Source: Nonomuraea deserti (GTDB lineage: Bacteria; Actinomycetota; Actinomycetes; Streptosporangiales; Streptosporangiaceae). Taken from it: a stretch of 59,276 nucleotides of DNA. The notes below the pieces were generated by a model. It was not told the origin of the DNA. It did not search any database and saw only the letters and a list, made by a program, of their open reading frames with translations. Shown here one piece after another: positions 8,515 through 16,557 of this stretch. A program made the position numbers and the translations under genes. Numbering within the stretch: position 1 is the first letter of the stretch; each line of letters begins with the position of its first letter. The stretch is from the NCBI RefSeq assembly GCF_004348685.1, contig NZ_SMKO01000035.1, forward strand, positions 1 to 59,276, written 5' to 3'.

Positions 8515-9983
8515 GCCAGCCTTCCCTTCACGGCCTTGCCGGGCATCGCGTCCAGCAGCAGTTCGCCGTCGCGTACGACGAACTCGCCGCTGACAAGCAG
8601 GTGGTCGACCCCGGTCGATGGGCGCCCCGGCTCGGCGTAGGTCGACTGGTCGGACACCCCGTCCAGGTCGAACACCACGAGGTCGGCGTCCGCGCCCGCC
8701 TGCACCCGGCCCTTGTGCCGGAACTGCGGCGCCACCGAGGTCAGCACCTCGGCCGGCTGCAGGGTGCAGCGCCGTACCGCCTCGATCAGGGACAGGTGGC
8801 CGGTGCCCCGGACCATCGTCGCGAGGAACCGGGAGAACGTCCCGCTCGTGCGCGGGTGCCCGGTCGCTCCGGCGGGCAACGGCCACGTGTCGATGATCAG
8901 CCGGCCGTCGGGGGCGGCGAACGGGATCGCGTCGGAGGCGATCGCGGTGTCGGGCAGCAGCAGCGCGCGCTCCAGCACCGACCAGTCCGCCGGGTCGTCC
9001 TCGTTCAGGTAGTGGATGACGGCCATCGCGCCCGGGTCGGTGCGCTGGATCTCGCGCAGGCGCTCGGCGTCCCTCGGCCGCTCGCCGGTGGCGGCGACGA
9101 CGAGATCGCTCGGCGTGATGCCGAGCCTGGGCAGATTCTCCGGGTACAGGAACGGCACGCCGATGGTGGTCATCCCCGCGCCGTAGGGGTACGCCTCGGT
9201 GGACACCTTCAGCCCGTGCCGGCGCGCCCCGGAGACCACCGCACCGATCTCGTCGATGGCGCGCAGCGAGGTGCTGTTGATGTGGCACAGATGCATGTGC
9301 GCGCCCGTACCGGCCGCCGCGGCGACCACCTCGGCGATTCCCTCCAGCGCGGTTCCCGGGTCGTCCGGGTTCTTGAACCGGGCGTGGGTGAACGTCGGCA
9401 CGCCGTAGCGCTCGGCCAGGCGCGCGACGTGGACGTATTCCATCCGTCCGGTCTGAGGGGCGTAGCCCAGCAGCACCCCGATGCCCAGCGCGCCTTCGTG
9501 CAACTGCCCTTCCAGCTCGGCCAGCGTCAGGTCGATCTGGGCGGTGGTGGCCCGGTCGCGCCAGTGCGGGCCCGCGCACAGGGCGGCGAAGCTTTCCCAC
9601 CCGCCGTCCGGCTCGGCGCCGTCGAACACCTTCATCCTCGCCATGGCCCAGGAGGCGGAGTAGCCGAAGTTGATGGGGCGGCCCTCGTCGCTCGCGCGCT
9701 GGTAGACCGTCCGTACCGGTGCCGCGCCCGACTCCAGTTCGAGGGCCGTGGTCACCCCGTCCAGGGCCTGCATCCGCAACGAGCCCACGGTCTGGGCATG
9801 GCTGTGCAGGTCGATGAAGCCCGGCGCGAGCACGCGGCCGGATACGTCGAGCTCGCGCCGGGCGGGCACCGGCGCCTCGGATACTGACGTGATCTTGTCA
9901 CCCGTTATGGCGACGTGGCGGACCGCGTCCAGCCCGGTCTCCGGATCCACCACGCGAGCGCTGCGCAACAGTAGGTCATTCAC
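8511..9983 (-). CDS. D-aminoacylase/amidohydrolase family N-acyl amino acid deacylase
   Basis: 490 aa, amidohydrolase fold. Metal-site signatures: DLHSHAQ (His60, His62), FTHARF, HMHLCHINS and ASDAIPF; the C-terminal GADADLVVFDLD strand is also typical. The family removes acyl groups from N-acyl-D-amino acids. Where classical D-aminoacylases have a metal-bridging cysteine in a GNCGFS motif, this protein reads ALELESG, with Glu in the likely position, as in other members of the broader family (from memory), so D-acyl specificity is not assured. First gene of the three-gene operon, divergent from the Lrp regulator. Confidence 0.85.
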   Translation of the reverse strand: MNDLLLRSARVVDPETGLDAVRHVAITGDKITSVSEAPVPARRELDVSGRVLAPGFIDLHSHAQTVGSLRMQALDGVTTALELESGAAPVRTVYQRASDEGRPINFGYSASWAMARMKVFDGAEPDGGWESFAALCAGPHWRDRATTAQIDLTLAELEGQLHEGALGIGVLLGYAPQTGRMEYVHVARLAERYGVPTFTHARFKNPDDPGTALEGIAEVVAAAAGTGAHMHLCHINSTSLRAIDEIGAVVSGARRHGLKVSTEAYPYGAGMTTIGVPFLYPENLPRLGITPSDLVVAATGERPRDAERLREIQRTDPGAMAVIHYLNEDDPADWSVLERALLLPDTAIASDAIPFAAPDGRLIIDTWPLPAGATGHPRTSGTFSRFLATMVRGTGHLSLIEAVRRCTLQPAEVLTSVAPQFRHKGRVQAGADADLVVFDLDGVSDQSTYAEPGRPSTGVDHLLVSGEFVVRDGELLLDAMPGKAVKGRLA

Positions 9984-10026
9984 ACAGCAATCATCGCGAT
10001 CCGGCTTGACCTCGGCCTACACTGCA

Positions 10027-10041
10027 TGAATCCGACATTCA
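10027..10041. promoter_or_regulatory. Inverted repeat upstream of the two-domain Lrp gene, candidate operator
   Basis: TGAAT-CCGAC-ATTCA, perfect 5-bp arms with a 5-bp spacer, 15 nt before the regulator's ATG in the divergent intergenic region. The shape suits an Lrp/AsnC half-site pair; binding is inferred only from position. Confidence 0.35.
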
Positions 10042-10056
10042 GGGAGCATTACCATC

Positions 10057-11106
10057 ATGCAATCCGCCATGCTCCGGGAGAACGATCTGGAGTTGATAGA
10101 TTCGCTCCAGGTCAATCCCCGAGCGCCCTGGGCCGAAGTCGGGGCCGTGCTGGGCATGGACCCTGCCACCGCGGCCCGGCGCTGGAAACGGCTGGTGGAC
10201 GATCGGCTCGCGTGGTGCACTGTCGCCCTCGGCCAGCGCCAGCTGCACACCATGAGCGTGGCCTTCCTGGAGCTGACCTGCGAGGCGGGCGCGGCCGGCG
10301 AGGTCGCCGCGGAGCTGGCGCGGCAACCGCACATGATCACCGTTCAGCACATCGCCGGTTCCTACGACCTGTGGACGATCGCGATCGCGCCCGATCTGGT
10401 CAGCCTGTCCGACTACCTCCTGCACCGGCTGCCCCAGCAGTCCGGGGTGACGAGGGTGCGCACCCACATCGCGACCCGTGCGTTCGACCTGAGCAGGCGA
10501 TGGCGGCTGCGCGTGCTGAACCCGCACCAGGCCGATCGGCTGCGACCGCCGAAGAGCACGCCTGCGGTGACGCGGCCGATGGACGAGATCGACCGCCGCC
10601 TGTTCGTCGCGCTCAGCACGGACGGACGGCGCAGTTTCGCCGAGCTGGAAGCCGAACTCGGGCTGTCCGCCCGTACGGTGCAACGCCGGATCAACCGGCT
10701 GGTCGCGGTCGGCGACATCACCTTCCGCTGCGACCTGGCCAGGCGGCTGGCGGGCTGGCACAACTCGGCGGTGCTCTGGCTCGCGATGCCGGACGACCAC
10801 CTGGAGCGCACCGGCGAGCAGCTCCTGCGCTGGCCGGAGACACGCACCTGCGCGGCGATCGCCGGGCCCAACAACCTGATGCTCACCGTGGGCCTGCACA
10901 GCGTGGCCGACCTGCACGGGCTGGTCACCCGGCTGCGCCACGACTTCCCGCACGTAACGATCGTGGACCGGCAGATGGTGCTCCGTCAGGTCAAGCTGTA
11001 CGGGCGCGTCCTCGACCCGGTCGGCCGCTGGTCGTCGACGACCCCGCTGGACCTGTGGGCGCTGGGGGAGCGCGATTCCCGCGGGGGCTCGCTCACCGGG
11101 ACCTGA
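10057..11106 (+). CDS. Two-domain Lrp/AsnC family transcriptional regulator
   Basis: 349 aa, about twice the usual Lrp length, because it has two tandem AsnC-type units. Unit 1: HTH at residues about 5-60 (NDLELIDSLQVNPRAPWAEVGAVLGM) and a RAM-like ligand domain to about 150. Unit 2: a second HTH from about 182 (MDEIDRRLFVALSTDGRRSF) and a second RAM-like region. GGGAG lies 10 nt before the ATG. It sits between the divergent deacylase operon and the AbgT transporter and probably controls both in response to an amino acid or derivative. Confidence 0.88.
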   Translation: MQSAMLRENDLELIDSLQVNPRAPWAEVGAVLGMDPATAARRWKRLVDDRLAWCTVALGQRQLHTMSVAFLELTCEAGAAGEVAAELARQPHMITVQHIAGSYDLWTIAIAPDLVSLSDYLLHRLPQQSGVTRVRTHIATRAFDLSRRWRLRVLNPHQADRLRPPKSTPAVTRPMDEIDRRLFVALSTDGRRSFAELEAELGLSARTVQRRINRLVAVGDITFRCDLARRLAGWHNSAVLWLAMPDDHLERTGEQLLRWPETRTCAAIAGPNNLMLTVGLHSVADLHGLVTRLRHDFPHVTIVDRQMVLRQVKLYGRVLDPVGRWSSTTPLDLWALGERDSRGGSLTGT

Positions 11107-11183
11107 CCGATACCTGCATATTTGCCGCACCCTACGACGGTTTCCGGCCATCAACCGGTCTATATGACTGTGCTGGCCATACT

Positions 11184-11203
11184 TTCGCAAATCGCACTGC
11201 GAA
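11184..11203. promoter_or_regulatory. Inverted repeat upstream of the AbgT transporter gene
   Basis: TTCGCA-8 nt-TGCGAA, perfect arms, 33 bp upstream of the transporter start in the 130-bp gap after the Lrp gene. Candidate operator or promoter element; its sequence differs from the inverted repeat upstream of the Lrp gene itself. Confidence 0.3.
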
Positions 11204-11236
11204 GAGAGCCACCCCTGGCCGACGAAGGATCCCCTC

Positions 11237-12766
11237 ATGCTGAAGACCGGGCACCCCACGGCCCTTGACCGGATACTGGGCGGAGTCGAACGGCTCGGCA
11301 ACAGGCTGCCCAACCCGTTCGTCATGTTCCTCGGGCTGTTCGTCCTGATCGCGATCGCCTCGTCGGTCGCGGCCGCCCTCGGCGCCACGGTGCGGCTGCC
11401 CGGCGCGGCCGAGGTGACGCCGGTCAAGAGCGTGCTCTCCGGCGAGGGCCTGGTGCAGCTGCTCGACTCAGCGGTGGACAACTTCGTCGAGTTCCCGGCT
11501 CTCGGCCCCGTGCTGACCGTGGTGCTCGGAGTGGGGGTGGCGCAGGGCACCGGCGCGCTGGAAGCCGCCGTGCGCCTGGCGTTCTACCGTGTGCCACGCT
11601 CCCTGGTGCCCTACGTGGTGGCCTTCGTCGCCTGCCAGGGACACGTCATGTCTGACGCGTCGTTCCTGGTCATCCCGCCGCTGGCGGCACTGGTGTTCCG
11701 CGCCGTCGGACGGCATCCGCTCGCCGGCCTCATCGGCGCCTACGCCTGCCTCGGCACCGGATACGCCGGCGGCCTCCTGATGGGCACGCTGGACGCGAGC
11801 CTGGCGGGCATCACCGAGAAGGCCGCCGCCCTGCTGCCGGGATCCGGCGGCTACACCACCAACATCGCGATGAACTACTACTTCGGCGCCGCGGCCGGGC
11901 TGATCCTGCCGATCGTCGGCGGGCTGGTGATCTCGCGCGTGCTCGAACCGCGGCTGCCGGCGAGGACCGTCGACGCGGGCCAGGACGGCGCCAGCGTCGA
12001 GGTGACGCCGCGGGAACGGCGAGCGCTGCTGGCCAGCGGGCTCGTGGTGGCCGGCTTCCTGGCGCTGGTCGTGCTGGCATGGCTCATCCCTGGCAGCCCG
12101 CTGCGCGGCCCTGACGGCTCGCTGATCCCCTCCCCGCTGCTGAGCAACCTGGTGCCGATCGTCGCGCTCGTGTTCTTCCTGTTCGGCTACACGTACGGCC
12201 GGGTGGTCGGGCTGGCCAAGGAAGACCGCAACCTGTACACCATGATGACCACCGCGATCAAGGAGATGGGCGGGTTCATCACGCTCATCTTCATCGTGGC
12301 TCAGACGCTCAGCGTGCTCTCCTGGAGCGGGCTGGCCACGTTCCTCGCGGTGGAGCTGGCGAACACCGCGCAGGCCGTCGGGCTCGTCGGATTCCCCGCG
12401 CTGGTCTTCCTGATGTTGCTGTCCACGGTGCTGAACCTGGTGATCACCTCCGGCTCGGGCCTGTGGTCGCTGGAGTCGACGGTGATGGTGCCGGCGTTGA
12501 TGCTGCTCGGACTGTCACCGGCGATCATCCAGGCCACCCACCGCATCGGTGACTCGATCACCCAGGCGATCTCCCCGATGCACATCTTCCTGTACTTCAT
12601 CCTCGCCGCGTCGCAGAAGTACGAGCCCGACCTCAAACTCGGCACGCTGGTGTCCCGGCTGCTGCCGTTCGTGCCCGCGTTCGGCCTGGTGTGGGCCGGC
12701 GTGCTGGCCGTCTTCTACTTCGCCGGCCTGCCGGTGGGCCCGGGCGCGTCGATCCACCTGCCCTGA
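11237..12766 (+). CDS. AbgT family transporter (p-aminobenzoyl-glutamate-type)
   Basis: 509 aa, about 11-13 hydrophobic segments spread along the whole chain. Family features include the N-terminal VERLGNRLPNPFVMFLGLF, the re-entrant-loop-like SDASFLVIPPLAAL and YTTNIAMNYYFGAA, and the C-terminal SGLWSLESTVMVPALMLLGLSPAIIQATHRIGDS. Characterised AbgT proteins move p-aminobenzoyl-glutamate or export sulfonamides, driven by ions. Next to a deacylase, an ammonia-lyase and RidA, import of an N-acylated amino acid is the more natural guess. GAAGGA precedes the ATG. Its stop lies 2 bp from the end of the convergent small ORF. Confidence 0.92.
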   Translation: MLKTGHPTALDRILGGVERLGNRLPNPFVMFLGLFVLIAIASSVAAALGATVRLPGAAEVTPVKSVLSGEGLVQLLDSAVDNFVEFPALGPVLTVVLGVGVAQGTGALEAAVRLAFYRVPRSLVPYVVAFVACQGHVMSDASFLVIPPLAALVFRAVGRHPLAGLIGAYACLGTGYAGGLLMGTLDASLAGITEKAAALLPGSGGYTTNIAMNYYFGAAAGLILPIVGGLVISRVLEPRLPARTVDAGQDGASVEVTPRERRALLASGLVVAGFLALVVLAWLIPGSPLRGPDGSLIPSPLLSNLVPIVALVFFLFGYTYGRVVGLAKEDRNLYTMMTTAIKEMGGFITLIFIVAQTLSVLSWSGLATFLAVELANTAQAVGLVGFPALVFLMLLSTVLNLVITSGSGLWSLESTVMVPALMLLGLSPAIIQATHRIGDSITQAISPMHIFLYFILAASQKYEPDLKLGTLVSRLLPFVPAFGLVWAGVLAVFYFAGLPVGPGASIHLP

Positions 12767-12768
12767 TC

Positions 12769-12912
12769 TCAGCCGGCACGTTGCCGGGCCTTCCGCTCCG
12801 CGATGTTCGTGTCGACGCCTATGGCCTCGTAGGACCCGCCGACATCGTGCCTGTAGCGGCGGCCGTCCCGTTCCTGGATGCGCAGCGGCATCGTGTTGTC
12901 GGTCCGGCTCAC
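12769..12912 (-). CDS. 47-aa ORF translationally coupled to the APH-fold gene
   Basis: The GTG start overlaps the stop of the upstream phosphotransferase gene (GTGA), and the frame runs 47 codons to a TGA 2 bp from the AbgT stop. The peptide is charged and soluble, with RIQERDGRRYRHDVGG and a basic C-terminus (AERKARQRAG). No hydrophobic segment and no family that I recognise. The overlap and its neat fit into the gap are the only evidence that it is real. Confidence 0.45.
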   Translation of the reverse strand: MSRTDNTMPLRIQERDGRRYRHDVGGSYEAIGVDTNIAERKARQRAG

Positions 12913-13664
12913 ATCCGGGATCTCAGCACGTCGACCTCGCAGCCTGGTGCGGACGGGTCAAAGCCGTGCTCGACCAGCCAGCGGACCGCCAGCAGGCTTC
13001 GCACCGACCACCACGCGCGGATCACGTCGAGGTCGACGTGGGTGCCGTAGCCGGCGACGACGTCACCGAGGCGCTCCTCGTGTCCGAGCGTCAAGGTGGC
13101 CAGGTCGTACAGGGCGTCGCCCTGGGCCGCCTCGGACCAGTCGATCACGCCGGTGATCTCGTCACCGTCGACGAACACGTGGGCGACCTGCAGGTCGCCG
13201 TGCGCGAACACCGGTCTCCACGGCCGGAGCGCGGCCTCGGCGACCTGGCGGTTGCGCGTGACCAGGTCGGTGGGAAGGACGCCGTTCGTGACGAGCCACT
13301 CACATTCGCCGTCGAGGCGCGATACGAGGTCGTCGAGGCTCCGACCCGGCCACGGCGGCAGCGGCGCGTCGTGCAACATCCGTGCGGCGGCACCCGCCGC
13401 GGCCCACGCCGCCGCCGACGATGCGGTCGACGGCTCGCCGAGGCGGCCGAGCGCCGTGCCCGGGAGGGCGGCGAGCGCGAGCACGGGCGGCTTGCGCCAC
13501 AGGACCTCCGGGGTCGGGATCGGCGCCAGAGCCATCGCCTCGACCTCGACGTCGGTGCGCGTCTGATCGGCGTCGATCTTCAGGAACACGTCGCCGACGC
13601 GCAGGGTCGCGCACTCGTGATGGGCGACGACGACCTCGACTTCCTTCACGCCGGCCATTATCAC
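12909..13664 (-). CDS. Aminoglycoside phosphotransferase (APH) fold kinase
   Basis: 251 aa from GTG 13664; an ATG two codons in (13658) is equally possible because no clear ribosome binding site decides. The kinase core is clear: catalytic loop VFAHGDLQVAHV, then GVIDWSEAAQGDALYDLA with the metal-binding Asp. The N-lobe is short (starts KEVEVVVAHHECATLRVGDVFLK) and may lack the full glycine-rich loop. It should phosphorylate a small hydroxylated substrate; antibiotic resistance cannot be assumed, since actinobacterial genomes carry many such genes. A 47-aa ORF follows with a GTGA overlap. Confidence 0.82.
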   Translation of the reverse strand: MIMAGVKEVEVVVAHHECATLRVGDVFLKIDADQTRTDVEVEAMALAPIPTPEVLWRKPPVLALAALPGTALGRLGEPSTASSAAAWAAAGAAARMLHDAPLPPWPGRSLDDLVSRLDGECEWLVTNGVLPTDLVTRNRQVAEAALRPWRPVFAHGDLQVAHVFVDGDEITGVIDWSEAAQGDALYDLATLTLGHEERLGDVVAGYGTHVDLDVIRAWWSVRSLLAVRWLVEHGFDPSAPGCEVDVLRSRM

Positions 13665-13806
13665 GGGAGATCATCAACGTCGCCACGGGTTATCCGTGCG
13701 ACCCGTGCGGCCGGCCGCGTCCAGCCGCCCGACGGCCTCGTTCACGACACCGGCCGCTCACGGGTCGAGCGCTGCCTCGGCCCGCCGGGCCCCGGCTTCG
13801 GACGTG

Positions 13807-14949
13807 TCAGAGTCGAAAGCCCAGTCGGTCGGCCACGAGCTCGGCACGAACCAGTTCGAGAAGCCGGCCCATCCAGTTGCGCCCGGCAGAGTCGCGGACG
13901 TCCCAGAACGGCGAGTTGGCGAAGCTGTAATGGATGCGCCCGTCGCCTGTGGCCAGGAGCACCTCGCCCAAGTCCGGATGCTGCACGAACTTCGCGCGCA
14001 GCAGGTCGGCCATGACCGTGAGACGCACCTCCGCCCACCGCGGCCGCCGCTCGGCCCCGACCGCGATGTCACGCGCCGCCTGGGAGGTCGGTGCTGTACG
14101 GATGCGCTGGCGCGAAGACTCGTCGCCGGTGGACAGAACCCAGTAGGCATGCTCGACCGTTGGATAGAGGGCATCGGCGACCTTGATCGGGGCCGGGAAC
14201 TCGTTCCGCAACCCGTGCGCACGCGGATCCATGGGACGGCCGTAGTTGAGGTGCACGGTCGGCGATCGCGCCTCGGCGGGCCCGTCGGCTTCCCGCTGCG
14301 CCTCTGCGGCCGGATACGGCGCCCGCCAGTCCGCGAAGTACCGGAACGCCCCGCGCCGGCCCTCCTCGGTGACGACGCCGTCCTCGTCCAACGCCTCGCT
14401 GCCGTCCTCGAACTCGAAGAACACGTACTCGTCCCAAATCTCGCCGGCCTGCGAGATGAGCAGGCGCAGCGGAATGTCGCGGGCGTCCATGTCGCCGAGC
14501 GCGTAGATCCGGTGATGCGCCGGGATCGCCAGGTAGGCATCGCGCAGCGCGATCCGGTCGCTCTCCGAGCGCGAGTCGACGTAGCGCAGCGCCGCCGTGG
14601 CGCACCGGTCCGTGGAATCCGGACGCCCGTTCAGACGGTCGATCGCATCGACGACCTCCCCGAGCAGTTCCTCGGCCGTGGTCCAGGTGACGACCTCGCC
14701 GAACCGCCAGCGCGCCAGATCATGCGCGCTCGCCCAGGCGCCCTCCTCGAGAGTCGTCGCCACCCAACCGGTTTCCAGCTTCGCGCGGAGCCCGTCGAGG
14801 TCGCCCCACTCCCAGAAGAAGATCGCACCGTCCGCGAAGACCCGCAGATCGGTCAGGTAGTAGTCGCTGCCGTTCCGAATGAAGATCGGCCGCAAGTATC
14901 CCTCGATCCGCTCCCCATCGACGATGCGATAGGTCCGATTCCCCATCAT
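13807..14949 (-). CDS. NADAR-domain protein with an N-terminal domain of unknown function
   Basis: 380 aa. The C-terminal third (about 250-375) matches the NADAR/YbiA N-glycosidase family: YPTVEHAYW (Glu266, His267), RPRWAEVRLTVMADLLRAKF, LLATGDGRIHY, then FWDVRDSAGRNWMGRLL. YbiA hydrolyses N-glycosidic bonds of riboflavin intermediates; other NADAR proteins act on ADP-ribose and occur in NAD-linked defence loci. Residues 1-230 (start TYRIVDGERIEGYLRPIFIRNG) form a separate domain; I recall similar two-part proteins in Streptomyces, unverified. It lies just outside the integrated element, with its 5' end towards the left repeat. Confidence 0.8.
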   Translation of the reverse strand: MMGNRTYRIVDGERIEGYLRPIFIRNGSDYYLTDLRVFADGAIFFWEWGDLDGLRAKLETGWVATTLEEGAWASAHDLARWRFGEVVTWTTAEELLGEVVDAIDRLNGRPDSTDRCATAALRYVDSRSESDRIALRDAYLAIPAHHRIYALGDMDARDIPLRLLISQAGEIWDEYVFFEFEDGSEALDEDGVVTEEGRRGAFRYFADWRAPYPAAEAQREADGPAEARSPTVHLNYGRPMDPRAHGLRNEFPAPIKVADALYPTVEHAYWVLSTGDESSRQRIRTAPTSQAARDIAVGAERRPRWAEVRLTVMADLLRAKFVQHPDLGEVLLATGDGRIHYSFANSPFWDVRDSAGRNWMGRLLELVRAELVADRLGFRL

Positions 14950-15021
14950 CTGAGCCAGCGTAGGCCCTGCGCCCGAACAGGGCTCAACGCCCGGTTCCCC
15001 TCACCACCAGGAATCCACAAC

Positions 15022-15097
15022 GGTCAGCGGCTACTTGGCCAGGTGCCTGCTGATCACGAGCCGCTGGATCTGGTTCGTCCCCTCGAAGATCTGCATG
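15022..15097 (-). repeat. Left attachment site: displaced 3' end of an acyl-CoA dehydrogenase gene
   Basis: Read on the minus strand, 15031-15096 encodes the same last 21 residues and stop as the acyl-CoA dehydrogenase at 24100 (IFEGTNQIQ through HLAK). Positions 15062-15097 match 24131-24166 over 36 bp without mismatch. 15022-15045 matches 24091-24114 with one mismatch. The 16 bp between differ at five positions, all synonymous within the coding frame. Nothing upstream of this tail resembles the rest of the gene, so it is the stranded original 3' end left by site-specific integration. Confidence 0.88.
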
Positions 15098-15235
15098 GTC
15101 TCTGACCCGTGACCTGGCCAGCTGCGAAAATAGCTCGATCATGCCGGTGAGCAGTAGTTACGCTTGTGGACGTCTCGCATCACTTACCGCTGCTTCCGGG
15201 GGTTCCCACGGAACAGCGACGGAACAGAGGGGAGC

Positions 15236-15382
15236 TTGAAGGCGACTGTGGCGATCCCGAAGAAGGGCTCGCGGCTCATCACCGTCGATGGCGCCGTCTT
15301 CCGCTGGCGTATCCGCCACAAGCCGACCTATTGTCAGGGCGATGGCTGGACCCCGCTCCGCTTCGCCGTCGAGCGAGCATGA
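15236..15382 (+). pseudogene. Truncated short actinobacterial protein (PKKGSRLITVDG family)
   Basis: The frame starting near TTG 15236 (GAGGGG just upstream) or GTG 15248 encodes VAIPKKGSRLITVDGAVFRW, then IRHKPTYCQGDGWTPLRFAVERA and a stop. I recall this pattern from the N-terminal part of small, unnamed actinobacterial proteins that normally continue beyond the AVE segment, so this copy looks cut short. The DNA beyond turns into transposase relic. Confidence 0.45.
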
Positions 15383-15533
15383 GGTCGTACGACCACCGTC
15401 ATGCGAGGTCCTACGCGTACACCACCACCCACAGCACGTCCGCAGCGACCGCGGTGAACGTCCGCCTCACAAAATCCGGCGCCGCCGGCCGCTTGCCCTG
15501 CCGGGTCAGCGAGCGCAACCTTTTCGGCGGGCC

Positions 15534-15774
15534 GCGCTTGGTCGATCCCGAGGCGGACTGAGCAGCAAGATCCATGCCGCGGTCGATGAGTCCGGGCTGC
15601 CTCTGGTCTTCGTGCTCACGCCCGCGCAGGCCGCCGACTGCCCGCGATTCATCACCGCCCTGGACAAGATCCTACTCCTCCAAGGCGAACCGTGCCTATC
15701 TGCGGCGCCGTGGGATCGGCGCGGTCATCCCCGAGAAGAGTGACCAGCAGGCCAACCGGAAGAAGAAGGGTCGA
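15534..15774 (+). pseudogene. IS5-family transposase relic with internal deletion
   Basis: Two frames carry consecutive pieces of one DDE transposase: ALGRSRGGLSSKIHAAVDES and LPLVFVLTPAQAADCPRFI in the first, then SYSSKANRAYLRRRGIGAVIP and EKSDQQANRKKKGR in the next. The part between them in intact enzymes is missing. No terminal inverted repeats were found. It marks the left part of the element as a site of repeated insertion and decay. Confidence 0.7.
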
Positions 15775-16051
15775 GCTGCCATCACAGGCCACGCTCTACC
15801 GAGCCGTCGGTAAGTCAGCTCGGCGCGTTTGGCGAAGGGCATGTGTAAGAGCGGAGAAGGGCGCCGTGGACAGCAGGGCGCGCGCCAGGGTTCGTGATGG
15901 TCGGCGAAATGCGGCCCGAAGAGCGCGGCGGCCAGGTGGGATGACGTGGCGGACAATTCACAACTCCACATGTAATCCTTGTGTAAAGTCGCCATAGTGC
16001 TACTTTCAGTCACCGACCTGTCCGTCCGCGCTCAACGCGCGAGCCGTCCGA

Positions 16052-16270
16052 TCACTTAGAGCGCATTGCCCGTTTAATCACGAGGATCCCGACCAGCCAG
16101 ATAGCTGCGTATGCCAGGGGCCGCATCGTCAAGTAGATCACCGTGATTTGTCCTGGATCCTCGAAAAAGTAGTCGATGGCCAGATTGGCTAGAAAGGAAC
16201 CCGCGACGACGCAGATCCAGGCCAGCCAGGCCACCCGTGCCTCACGGCTCCATCCCTTGGGGCCAATCAT
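16052..16270 (-). CDS. 72-aa two-helix membrane protein, candidate immunity protein
   Basis: Two hydrophobic segments, about residues 12-33 (VAWLAWICVVAGSFLANLAI) and 43-66 (TVIYLTMRPLAYAAIWLVGIL), with a basic C-terminus (KRAMRSK). Its ATG overlaps the stop of the upstream 96-aa ORF (ATGA), so the two are probably co-translated. A small membrane protein coupled to the end of an RHS toxin-like gene is a natural position for an immunity protein, but I recognise no family and the role is inference. It is less GC-rich than the flanking chromosomal genes, consistent with transfer. Confidence 0.6.
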   Translation of the reverse strand: MIGPKGWSREARVAWLAWICVVAGSFLANLAIDYFFEDPGQITVIYLTMRPLAYAAIWLVGILVIKRAMRSK

Positions 16271-16557
16271 TGGCTAATGTAGATCTTGGCGGTTTGCCTC
16301 CAGGCCGTGTATGAGACGGAGATAGTGGCGCGCTCCACCTTCCATCCAGTGTCGCGGGCGATCCTGCTCCCCCAGCGGAACACGTAGTAGGTGACCTCCC
16401 TGATCCAGTGGGTGCGCTCGGTTTCAACGCGATTCCGCTTCCACACGATAAGGTAGGTACGCCCCTTGCGCTTTTCGTAGAGTTTTCTCCCCCAACACGG
16501 ATTGAAGATTTTCTGCTTTGTCTGTACATAAGTTCTGATTCGGGTGACATCCTTCAC
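16267..16557 (-). CDS. 96-aa basic ORF overlapping the RHS gene end
   Basis: The GTG start overlaps the RHS gene's TGA (GTGA), and GGAGGT lies 10 nt upstream. The product is basic, with alternating hydrophobic and polar stretches (RTYLIVWKRNRVETERTHW, EVTYYVFRWGSRIARDTGW), suggesting a beta-rich fold. Two readings fit: a separate small gene, or the original C-terminal tip of the RHS protein put out of frame by another lesion. The ATGA overlap with the next gene supports this frame being translated. It matches no toxin fold I know. Confidence 0.55.
   Translation of the reverse strand: MKDVTRIRTYVQTKQKIFNPCWGRKLYEKRKGRTYLIVWKRNRVETERTHWIREVTYYVFRWGSRIARDTGWKVERATISVSYTAWRQTAKIYISQ

Noticed and set aside
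1..12766. Secondary-metabolite cluster in the left part
   Set aside because: Exporter, regulator and AsnB-like genes are suggestive, but no core synthase or precursor peptide is present within the window.
15022..15097. tRNA gene as the integration target
   Set aside because: No cloverleaf or T-loop sequence; the repeat is fully explained by the coding 3' end of the acyl-CoA dehydrogenase.
15696..16013. Minus-strand ORF of about 105 residues (MATLHKDYMWSCELSATSSH start)
   Set aside because: The first half reads protein-like, but the second half runs antisense through the IS5 relic, so at most it is a truncated remnant. I did not list it as a gene.
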